NCBI GenBank assembly: GCA_002420235.1
Contig: DIHQ01000068.1
Location: 9,774-16,074 of the forward strand
DNA: 6,301 nucleotides
Direction: 5' to 3'
DNA from: Flavobacteriales bacterium UBA5692
Lineage (GTDB): Bacteria; Bacteroidota; Bacteroidia; Flavobacteriales_D; Sanyastnellaceae
Both the position numbers and the translations under genes were made by a program. The notes beneath the pieces were generated by a model. It was not told the origin of the DNA. It saw nothing but the letters and a program-made list of their open reading frames with translations, and searched no databases. Positions 1 through 6,259 of this stretch are shown piece after piece (positions within the stretch are counted from its first letter, which is position 1; every line of letters starts with the position of its first letter).

Positions 1-629
1 GTGGATTGTATTTAAAAGCTATCCTCGAGGGTCTTGACCCAGTACCAGCAGATCTCAAAATAAGGAAAGAACTCAATGCACGACTGCAACAAGAAGGATT
101 AGAGGGATTGGTCGAAGAACTTAAAAGCCTTGATCCGACACAAGCAACATCTATGGACATACAAAATCCTCAGCGTGTGGTGCGTGCACTGGAGGTGTGC
201 TTGGCCAGCGGCAAGCCATTTTCCAGCTTTCACAAAAGCAAAACGAACCAGCGACCATTCGACACATATGTCATTGGGTTGAGGCGGGAGCGTAAGGAAT
301 TAATCGAACGAATCAATCGCCGGGTGGATTTGATGATTGAGGCTGGATTGAAAGCGGAGGTCGAAGCCTTGCGACCCCTATGGTCGGCGAATGCCCTGCA
401 AACTGTGGGTTACCGGGAGTGGAGGGGTTACTTTTCCGGAGTGCAGACCGAGGCTCAAGTGGCCGAAGAAATCAAACTCCGAACGCGTCAATTCGCAAAA
501 CGCCAGATGACTTGGTTCAAAAAACTTCAAGGAGTGCATTGGTTTCACCCCGACCAGACCAAGAACATCGCTGAAGCTCTAAGCGTTGAATGTGCAAACC
601 GTGGGTGGGAGCCCGTCCAATTGACTTAA
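1..629 (+). CDS. miaA: tRNA dimethylallyltransferase MiaA, 5'-truncated by window edge
   Basis: MiaA transfers a dimethylallyl group from DMAPP to N6 of A37 in tRNAs reading UNN codons, giving i6A37, in the cytoplasm. The reading frame is open from base 3, and the first codons read GLYLKAILEG, which matches the end of the family's GGTGLY motif. About 208 residues are visible. The N-terminal roughly 100 residues with the P-loop lie outside the window, so the TTG at 6 is not a real start. Visible family signatures are NPQRVVRALEV with a following SGKPF (the swinging-domain region), the GL-x-E-V-x-x-L segment, LQTVGYREW, and the C-terminal RTRQFAKRQMTWFKK, the most diagnostic stretch. The C-terminus (stop at 627-629) is complete. 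mutS2 starts 4 nt downstream, suggesting one transcript. The identity is secure; only the N-terminal half cannot be judged. Confidence 0.95.
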   Translation, partial: GLYLKAILEGLDPVPADLKIRKELNARLQQEGLEGLVEELKSLDPTQATSMDIQNPQRVVRALEVCLASGKPFSSFHKSKTNQRPFDTYVIGLRRERKELIERINRRVDLMIEAGLKAEVEALRPLWSANALQTVGYREWRGYFSGVQTEAQVAEEIKLRTRQFAKRQMTWFKKLQGVHWFHPDQTKNIAEALSVECANRGWEPVQLT

Positions 630-633
630 GGCC

Positions 634-2793
634 ATGGCAAATAAAGTAAAAAACATACGGCGCAATACACGGTCGAACTCCAGAGAGCGAATGGCTCATT
701 TTGATGACCAAACGGCTAAAGACCTTGAGTTCGATGCAGTAAAGGGGCTGTTACTTAATCATTGCCACAATCCCACTGCAATCGACCGAGCCAAGCAATT
801 GCATCCCCGAGCCAACCCCAAATCGTGGCGTCAAGAATTGGAAAGAACGAAAGAATTTCTAAATCTCCGCAGTGAAGGTGTCCCTTTTCCATCCGTGGGT
901 GTGGAAGAGATTGCTGATGACAATGATCGGCTCGCTGTTCGCGATTCTGTTCTCGATGAAGCTAGTTTCAACCGCATCCGGACTGCAACCGAAACAGTTA
1001 ACGGAGTAATCGAAGCGCTGGAGGATAAGGTTAATAGTTTTCCCCGTTTGTCTGAACTCACAAATGGCCTCGAACCCAATCAAGAACTACCGCAATCCAT
1101 CGATAAGGTATTCGACTCCAAGGGTGAAGTCCGCAGCAATGCCTCACCCAAGCTGATTCAAATCCGGGAAGCAAAGACCCGGTTGCGAAGAAACTTAAAC
1201 CGCCAATTCCTTAAGGAGTTAAAAAAGAATCAAGAACGAGGATGGCTCGCGGATACAAAAGAGGGATTCATCAACCAGCGCCGCGTACTCGCTGTCAACA
1301 GCACGCACAAACGCAAAATTGCAGGCACAGCCTTGGGACAATCAAAAAATGCCTCCATCACATTCATTGAACCCGCCTCGACCGTATCTATGAATTTCGA
1401 AATGGAAATGCTCAAGGATGACGAGCGTAAGGAAATACATAATATCCTGCGCGCTTTGACCCATCAGATTAGGCACTTCTTGCCCGATCTCAGATGCTAC
1501 CACAGCCTTTTAGTAGAATTAGATTGGGTACGAGCAAAGTCCCAGTTGGCTCGGGAAATGAACGCCGACCTCCCGGGCATTCGAGACGACGAGAACTTTC
1601 ACCTCATCAAAGCGTACCACCCTCTGCTCGCAATGCAAAACACGGCAAAAGGCCTCCACACCGAGCCTCAAACCCTGCAGCTTCAGAGAAAGGAACGCAT
1701 GCTAGTCATCTCCGGCCCCAATGCCGGCGGAAAGTCCATTGCACTAAAAACAGTAGGCCTACTTCAAGTTATGCTCCAAAGCGGCTTACTTATACCCGCC
1801 CATCCTAACAGCGAGATGGGATGCTTTCGCACCGTCCTTACTGACATCGGTGATAACCAGAGCATTGAAAATGAACTTAGTACATACAGTTATCGCCTAA
1901 ATCGCATGAAGGGTTTTCTAGATGTCGCCAATCAATCTTCCCTCCTCTTGCTTGATGAATTTGGAACGGGTTCTGATCCGGAACTTGGAGGCGCCTTGGC
2001 GGAAGTCTTCTTCGAGGAACTTTATAATCGGGGTTCCTACGCAGTCATAACAACTCACTACGCCAACATCAAAACGAAAGCAGCCCAATTACCCGAAGCC
2101 ATCAACGGTTCTATGCGATTCGATCAAGAGTCCTTAAAGCCGCTTTTCAAGTTGGACATAGGCACCCCTGGGAGTTCATTTACATTTGAAGTGGCGCACA
2201 TCAATGGTATCGACCGGGGCATCATTAAACGCGCAAAGGGTAAGTTGGACCACCGTAAGGTCAAACTCGATGAATTAATCTCAGAACTTCAAAAAGAGAA
2301 AAACACCTTGGCGAAGGTGACCGACCGCCACCTCAAAAAAGAACTCGAACTTGAGCAACTAAAATTGGCCGTGAATCGCCGCGAGCAGCACATTAACGAT
2401 CGGGCAGAAGCCCAGCATTTACTAGCCGAGAACAACAACGAAGCTTTGCATCGAGGTCGTAAACTGCAGCAGTTCATCGACAAGTATGAATCGGGCAGCC
2501 GGAATAAAGCCCTCATAGAAGATATTGAAAAGTACTTGGCAGTTGAAAAAACCAAACGCCTCGAAAATGACGCTGCTAAACAAGCCAAGAAGCGAACTCA
2601 TTCAGTGCAATCCTCAAAGCGAAGACCCAAGCATTTCATAGAGCGCATTAAAGTAGGTTCCACTGTTCGCTTACGTAACGGGGGGAAAGAGCGCGGAGAG
2701 GTCATCGCCATGCACAAAAACGCCGCTAGCGTTATGTTCGGCGCATTCAAAAGCAAAATTGAGCTTGAAAAACTCTCCTGGGTTGCGAACTAA
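634..2793 (+). CDS. mutS2: MutS2-family ATPase lacking the Smr domain
   Basis: MutS2 is a MutS paralogue without the mismatch-recognition domain. It is known both as an anti-recombination factor and as an ATPase that splits collided ribosomes. Visible in order: N-terminal DLEFDAVKGLL (30-40), the MutS2 core GTALGQSKNASITFIEP (231-247), Walker A GPNAGGKS (361-368), DIGDNQS (404-410), the STYS signature (416-419), Walker B LLLLDE (437-442), the H-loop ITTHYANIK with H475, and GTPGSSFTFEVA (510-521). A charged coiled-coil-like clamp (about 541-660) and a KOW-like beta domain (about 672-716) follow. The protein stops there at 719 residues, whereas Smr-bearing members run to about 780 or more. The ATPase motifs are intact. 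The start is uncertain: ATG 634 follows miaA by 4 nt but adds 19 basic residues; ATG 691 gives MAHFDDQTAKDLEF, closer to typical family N-termini, and has AGAGAG just upstream. Confidence 0.93.
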   Translation: MANKVKNIRRNTRSNSRERMAHFDDQTAKDLEFDAVKGLLLNHCHNPTAIDRAKQLHPRANPKSWRQELERTKEFLNLRSEGVPFPSVGVEEIADDNDRLAVRDSVLDEASFNRIRTATETVNGVIEALEDKVNSFPRLSELTNGLEPNQELPQSIDKVFDSKGEVRSNASPKLIQIREAKTRLRRNLNRQFLKELKKNQERGWLADTKEGFINQRRVLAVNSTHKRKIAGTALGQSKNASITFIEPASTVSMNFEMEMLKDDERKEIHNILRALTHQIRHFLPDLRCYHSLLVELDWVRAKSQLAREMNADLPGIRDDENFHLIKAYHPLLAMQNTAKGLHTEPQTLQLQRKERMLVISGPNAGGKSIALKTVGLLQVMLQSGLLIPAHPNSEMGCFRTVLTDIGDNQSIENELSTYSYRLNRMKGFLDVANQSSLLLLDEFGTGSDPELGGALAEVFFEELYNRGSYAVITTHYANIKTKAAQLPEAINGSMRFDQESLKPLFKLDIGTPGSSFTFEVAHINGIDRGIIKRAKGKLDHRKVKLDELISELQKEKNTLAKVTDRHLKKELELEQLKLAVNRREQHINDRAEAQHLLAENNNEALHRGRKLQQFIDKYESGSRNKALIEDIEKYLAVEKTKRLENDAAKQAKKRTHSVQSSKRRPKHFIERIKVGSTVRLRNGGKERGEVIAMHKNAASVMFGAFKSKIELEKLSWVAN
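2647..2781 (+). other. KOW-like C-terminal domain of MutS2, the last domain present
   Basis: Residues 672-716 of the MutS2 protein read as a small beta domain (VGSTVRLRNGGKERGEV, then ASVMFGAFKSKIELEKLSWV). This matches the KOW-like module that in full-length MutS2 proteins precedes the Smr domain. The stop codon follows three residues later, so nothing resembling Smr (its LDLRG-type and HGxGxG motifs) follows. Confidence 0.7.
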
Positions 2794-2799
2794 CGCATC

Positions 2800-4497
2800 T
2801 CAATCGATGATAAGTTTCCGCGTAGCAGTTGCTCCTGCAGCCGTCTCCACTGTAACGTAGTACATTCCCGGTACCCAGCCGATCACATTGGCTTCGGGCA
2901 CCGCCATCTGACGAACGTCGAACTGGGCAACCGGGCGCCCAAAGGCATCGTAAAAACGCAACTCTGCGGCCTGTACCTCTCCCGACCAATCAACAAACAC
3001 ACGATCCCGTGCCGGATTCGGACGTATCGCCCAACTATTTTCGATTAACCATTCTTCCTCCACCTCGGTCATACCACAAATCGTTTGCTCAGCACAGGGA
3101 ACCTCCATGTCGGTCACATAACTGCCGTCTAAAACCTCTTGATTTGTTTCGAGCGGATCGAGAAAATGATACAGCTTTTCTTCATCTGAAATCGGATTGT
3201 TTCCATCCCAGTGGTAGCTCATTTTTCCATAGTAATCGGGTGCATTCGGTGAATTACAAAATGAAGCACCACCGGTTAACGTACCGACAATGCGCTGGTT
3301 TTCGTCAAACAGAGGTGACCCCGAAGAACCGCCTTCGGTCACGCCGTGGTTTGTGACGGTTTCCTGCCAGTAGACGCGCCAGTGCGCTCCAGGATGATAT
3401 GCACTGCTGTTGGCCGCTGTGGTTGTGAAAGTCGATATCTTCTTACGATCACCTGATGGATGGTGGATGCCAACACCACTAGTCGGGTTGGAACCGCTGA
3501 CATCCCATCCAGCATAAAACGGTGTCCAATTGTCAAAAACAGGATCCTCCACCTCAAGCAGGAGGAAATCCGAGCCGTTGATGTTGTTTCCGAACATATC
3601 ATCCGAGCCTGTAAGGTAAAAGACACCGGTTCGAACATGCGAATTAAAACTGGAAGACCCGTCGCATTCGAAGTGCTCATAATTGTAACGAACCTTGAGC
3701 AAAGACCAGCCGTTATCGTCCACTTCATCCGCACAGTGAAACGAACTAAGCAACAACTGTTTACAATCTTGAGCCGTATTGTTTACCATCGCTCCCGAGC
3801 ACAAATAAATGCCACCGTTTTGGGAAACCCGCAACCGAACAACAGCATCTCGCTGACACTGCCAATCATCGCCTTCAGGGCACATGATATCAACCTGACA
3901 GGATTCTGATCCCCGGTCATTCTCCGCGAGTAAATCGTACTCACCTTGGAGCCACAAAAACCGGAAGAAGTAGCCAATTCCGTTGATGTGCAATTCAGGT
4001 ATACCCACGAGATTGATGGGTTGTGAATAACGCATTACCAATTCTTCACCCGGAATTTCACCACTAACCCAATGGCCGTGGTCGTTGTTTTCTGAATAAT
4101 CTATAGGCCCTTCAACGTATGGGCTGCTGAATCGTCCTACCTCTGATTGGAACGTTAGTGACGACCCTATTGGTAGATGAAAATTGTCAAAGTAAACACA
4201 CAAAGCAGGAGCGTCCTCTACACGAATACGTAGAGTCCAGACGGCTTGATTGGCAGTCGTAATCACCTCAGCTCGTTCAAAAAAGTCAAACGACGTCTCG
4301 AGAATTTCTCCTTGCATTGCTTTGCCCGTATTCTCTTCGTGCCAGTATGCACGATTCCAGAGGTTCTGAACATTGGGTGCTTCCACCTCGATAACAGGGG
4401 TAGTCTTATCATATTGGTCGTATGATGTCTGGGATCGTGCGCCATCAGCAGGTACCAAAGCACATGCCAAAAAAGGAATAATTTGAATAAATTTCAT
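2800..4497 (-). CDS. Secreted lysyl-endopeptidase-like S1 serine protease with T9SS sorting domain
   Basis: This is a predicted extracellular trypsin-fold protease of 565 residues. A signal peptide (1-22, probable cut ARS|Q) is followed by a propeptide to about 195, a catalytic domain (about 196-449), a short Cys-containing linker, and a T9SS C-terminal domain (about 487-565). The triad is H254 (SSFHC), D310 (GSDFLLLE) and S392 (GSSGSP). The H-D and D-S spacings of 56 and 82 compare with 56 and 81 recalled for Achromobacter protease I. All six disulfide cysteines of that enzyme have counterparts (C200, C206, C233, C255, C278, C414), as does its S1-pocket Asp (D421 in DYYG), so cleavage after Lys, perhaps also Arg, is inferred. 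I chose ATG 4497 because it places a signal peptide at the N-terminus; the frame stays open upstream to 4614, but that would bury the signal. It converges on mutS2 and diverges from the S41 gene. Confidence 0.9.
   Translation of the reverse strand: MKFIQIIPFLACALVPADGARSQTSYDQYDKTTPVIEVEAPNVQNLWNRAYWHEENTGKAMQGEILETSFDFFERAEVITTANQAVWTLRIRVEDAPALCVYFDNFHLPIGSSLTFQSEVGRFSSPYVEGPIDYSENNDHGHWVSGEIPGEELVMRYSQPINLVGIPELHINGIGYFFRFLWLQGEYDLLAENDRGSESCQVDIMCPEGDDWQCQRDAVVRLRVSQNGGIYLCSGAMVNNTAQDCKQLLLSSFHCADEVDDNGWSLLKVRYNYEHFECDGSSSFNSHVRTGVFYLTGSDDMFGNNINGSDFLLLEVEDPVFDNWTPFYAGWDVSGSNPTSGVGIHHPSGDRKKISTFTTTAANSSAYHPGAHWRVYWQETVTNHGVTEGGSSGSPLFDENQRIVGTLTGGASFCNSPNAPDYYGKMSYHWDGNNPISDEEKLYHFLDPLETNQEVLDGSYVTDMEVPCAEQTICGMTEVEEEWLIENSWAIRPNPARDRVFVDWSGEVQAAELRFYDAFGRPVAQFDVRQMAVPEANVIGWVPGMYYVTVETAAGATATRKLIID
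2803..3039 (-). other. Type A T9SS C-terminal sorting domain (Por secretion tail)
   Basis: Residues 487-565 of the protease show the usual pattern of this roughly 80-residue beta-sandwich tail: RPNPARDRVFVDW, then AELRFYDAFGRPVAQF, then VPGMYYVTVETAAG, and a terminal RKLIID. In Bacteroidota this tail directs proteins through the outer-membrane T9SS and is removed on export, with the cargo released or attached to the surface through A-LPS. It places the protease outside the cell and implies a T9SS encoded elsewhere in the genome. Confidence 0.9.
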
Positions 4498-4523
4498 GTC
4501 ACGATTCTTCCAAGATTCAAACA

Positions 4524-4531
4524 CAAATTTA
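4524..4531 (-). promoter_or_regulatory. Candidate -7 box for the protease gene
   Basis: Read on the minus strand this is TAAATTTG, a full match to the Bacteroidota -7 consensus TAnnTTTG. It lies 26 nt before the ATG at 4497, implying a leader of about 20 nt, and supports that start over the in-frame ATG at 4614. No TTG is seen at the expected -33 spacing, so this rests on the -7 box and position alone. Confidence 0.4.
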
Positions 4532-4540
4532 CGGTGATTG

Positions 4541-4558
4541 TCCCAAATAGATTTGGGA
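4541..4558. repeat. 18-bp palindrome in the divergent intergenic region
   Basis: TCCCAAATAGATTTGGGA has two perfectly complementary 8-bp arms around a central AG. It sits between the two divergent exported-protease genes and overlaps the candidate plus-strand -7 box at 4548-4555. It lies 10 bp from the candidate minus-strand box. Its compact symmetry resembles a dimeric regulator's operator more than a terminator, since there is no adjoining T-run on either strand. The function is inferred. Confidence 0.5.
4548..4555 (+). promoter_or_regulatory. Candidate -7 box for the S41 peptidase gene
   Basis: TAGATTTG matches the Bacteroidota -7 consensus TAnnTTTG and lies inside the palindrome at 4541-4558. 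Transcription from it would begin near 4561 and give a leader of about 65 nt to the ATG at 4626. No clear TTG is present 17-23 nt upstream; only TTTA at 4528-4531 is near. The match may partly be a by-product of the palindrome. Confidence 0.35.
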
Positions 4559-4625
4559 AAATTGGGGAGTCGGCAAGCGGATACCGGAGAGGGAATAGTA
4601 CCTTCACGCCTCATTCAAGAACAAC

Positions 4626-6230
4626 ATGGGACAGAAACTAGTTTTGGGGTTGATAATGAGCTGGAACCTCGCCATTCCGGTCTGGGCTCAGCAATCTGAT
4701 TTTGAAGATCAAGGCCAAAAATTCAATACGTTACTCTACTACATGGACCAGCTGTACGTGGAAGAAACGGACATGGAAGCCCTGGTTGAGACGGCCATAG
4801 TAAATATGTTGGAAGAGATGGATCCACATTCCGTATACATTCCGGCAGAGGAACTTCAGGCTGCAGATGAACCCTTGAATGGAAACTTTGAAGGTGTCGG
4901 AATCCAATTCAACATTTTTCGAGATACAATTATGGTCGTCTCCCCGATCTCAGGTGGACCCTCTGAAAAACTTGGCATCATGGCAGGAGATCGAATCGTC
5001 ACCGTCGACGGTGAGGTTGTGGCCGGCACTGGCGTGACCAATAAAGACGTTCAGCGATTGCTAAAAGGACCAAAAGGAACGCTCGTTACAGTAGGCATCA
5101 AGCGTGGCAATGAACCCGATTTATTGACATTTGAAATCATTCGAGATAAAATCCCCATTTTCTCTGTTGATGCATCTTTTATGGTAGCTCCGGGCATTGG
5201 GTACGTGAAAGTCAACAGGTTTTCCAAATCCACCATGAGTGAGCTGTACATGGCTTTCGCCAAACTAAAGAAAGAAGGAATGGTGGATCTCGTCCTCGAT
5301 TTACAGGGCAACGGTGGAGGCATGCTGCGCACGGCCATCCAAATGGCCGATGAATTCCTTTCTGAGGAGAAACTCATTGTTTACACAGAAGGCCGATCCT
5401 TTTCTCGAGATGACACCTTCGCTCGCATTCCGGGTCGGTTCGAAAAAGGACGCCTCGTCATTCTAATTGATCAAGGCAGCGCTTCTGCTTCTGAAATCGT
5501 TTCAGGCGCCGTGCAAGACTGGGACCGAGGCTTAATTGTGGGACGCAGAAGTTTTGGTAAAGGCCTCGTACAACGCCCCGTAAATCTACCCGACGGCAGC
5601 GCGGTACGATTAACAGTCCAAAAATACTACACCCCATCAGGTCGTTGCATTCAAAAACCTTACGATGAAGGTGTTGACGCATATCGAATGGAAAAATTTG
5701 ACCGATACGGGACCGGTGAGTTGCTCAGCCTTGACAGCCTTGACCTTCCAGACAGCCTCAAATACGAAACACGTCTCCGCGGACGTACGGTTTACGGAGG
5801 AGGAGGTATAGTCCCGGATGTTTTTGTTCCACTTGACACCACGGATAATTCGGCCTACTTCAGTTCCATACTGCGGAAAGGACTCGACAACCGCTTCGCG
5901 CTCTCGTACGTCGACAGCTTGAGATTAGATTTGGAGGCAGCCTTCCCCACCGAAGACGCCTTCATCAAAAAATTCCAAGTCTCCGATCAATTACTCAAAA
6001 ATTTCCAAGCATTCGCCACTTCTGAAGGTATCGAATTCATCGAAGAAGATTGGTCCAAATCTGGGGATGCCATTGCCCTGCGGCTGAAGGCCATGATGGG
6101 CAGAAACCTGCTCGAGCAGAGCACATTTTATCGAGTCATCTCCGGATTGAATGAATCCTTGGAAAGGGCTATCGAAATCCTTCAAGACGGTACTTTCGAG
6201 AAAGCCAACCTTGCGCACGACACCTTTTGA
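4626..6230 (+). CDS. S41-family C-terminal processing peptidase (CtpA/Prc type), periplasmic
   Basis: This is a serine endopeptidase that trims or degrades exported proteins from their C-termini, using a PDZ domain to bind the substrate tail. The 534-residue protein has a signal peptide (1-21, cut after PVWA before QQ), an N-terminal helical region including EEMDPHSVYIP (63-73), a PDZ domain (about 88-172, starting FEGVGIQF), and the S41 core (about 186-345). The core carries DLQGNGGG (225-232), the nucleophile S287 in GSASASE, and the general base K312 in SFGKG. The 25-residue Ser-Lys spacing and Q316 match the CtpA family. A Ser/Asp-rich insert (about 346-385) leads to VYGGGGIVPDVFVPL (389-403), typical of Bacteroidota members, followed by a helical C-terminal region. 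ATG 4626 puts the signal peptide at the N-terminus; no Shine-Dalgarno is evident. Substrates cannot be told from the sequence. Confidence 0.93.
   Translation: MGQKLVLGLIMSWNLAIPVWAQQSDFEDQGQKFNTLLYYMDQLYVEETDMEALVETAIVNMLEEMDPHSVYIPAEELQAADEPLNGNFEGVGIQFNIFRDTIMVVSPISGGPSEKLGIMAGDRIVTVDGEVVAGTGVTNKDVQRLLKGPKGTLVTVGIKRGNEPDLLTFEIIRDKIPIFSVDASFMVAPGIGYVKVNRFSKSTMSELYMAFAKLKKEGMVDLVLDLQGNGGGMLRTAIQMADEFLSEEKLIVYTEGRSFSRDDTFARIPGRFEKGRLVILIDQGSASASEIVSGAVQDWDRGLIVGRRSFGKGLVQRPVNLPDGSAVRLTVQKYYTPSGRCIQKPYDEGVDAYRMEKFDRYGTGELLSLDSLDLPDSLKYETRLRGRTVYGGGGIVPDVFVPLDTTDNSAYFSSILRKGLDNRFALSYVDSLRLDLEAAFPTEDAFIKKFQVSDQLLKNFQAFATSEGIEFIEEDWSKSGDAIALRLKAMMGRNLLEQSTFYRVISGLNESLERAIEILQDGTFEKANLAHDTF
5726..5743 (+). 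repeat. Two tandem 9-bp copies within the S41 gene
   Basis: CAGCCTTGA occurs twice back to back and encodes SLDSLD (residues 368-373) in the variable insert between the S41 core and the VYGGGGI motif. It keeps the frame and looks like a small slippage duplication in a flexible acidic loop. It has no evident regulatory meaning. Confidence 0.6.
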
Positions 6231-6242
6231 ATTGTAATTTTG
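6211..6242 (+). promoter_or_regulatory. Candidate Bacteroidota promoter for the gene starting at 6260
   Basis: TTG at 6211-6213 and TAATTTTG at 6235-6242 are separated by 21 nt, fitting the TTG / 17-23 nt / TAnnTTTG arrangement described for Flavobacteria. Transcription would start near 6248-6250, leaving a very short A-rich leader before the ATG at 6260. The -33 element lies within the end of the S41 coding sequence. AT-rich sequence gives such matches by chance, so confidence is moderate. Confidence 0.4.
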
Positions 6243-6259
6243 AACTCAAAAAAATAATT

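Noticed and set aside
6..8. TTG at base 6 as a start codon for the first gene
   Set aside because: The frame is already open at base 3 and the residues match the interior GGTGLY region of MiaA, so the gene starts outside the window.
2289..2588. 99-codon minus-strand open frame rich in Ser, Cys and Phe
   Set aside because: It is the antisense reading of the Glu/Lys-rich clamp region of mutS2. The Ser/Phe/Cys bias is what such codons give on the other strand.
2784..2797. Hairpin at the mutS2 stop as a terminator
   Set aside because: The stem is only 4 bp and no T-run follows on either strand.
3339..3734. 131-codon minus-strand open frame overlapping the protease
   Set aside because: It is an out-of-frame shadow on the same strand as the protease, without any motif. 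The true frame carries the catalytic residues.
3460..3909. 149-codon plus-strand open frame inside the protease gene
   Set aside because: It lies antisense to a fully supported protease containing H254 and D310. Its product has no recognisable family pattern and no start context.
4455..4466. Possible lipobox (FLAC) at C12 of the protease signal peptide
   Set aside because: Position -3 is Phe and the next residues remain hydrophobic. A signal peptidase I site (ARS|Q) follows, and a T9SS sorting tail does not fit a periplasm-anchored lipoprotein.
2800..6230. A dedicated protease-activation system formed by the divergent surface protease and S41 peptidase
   Set aside because: They share only an intergenic region. 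S41 peptidases of this type are common housekeeping genes in Bacteroidota, and nothing in the sequence links one as substrate of the other.
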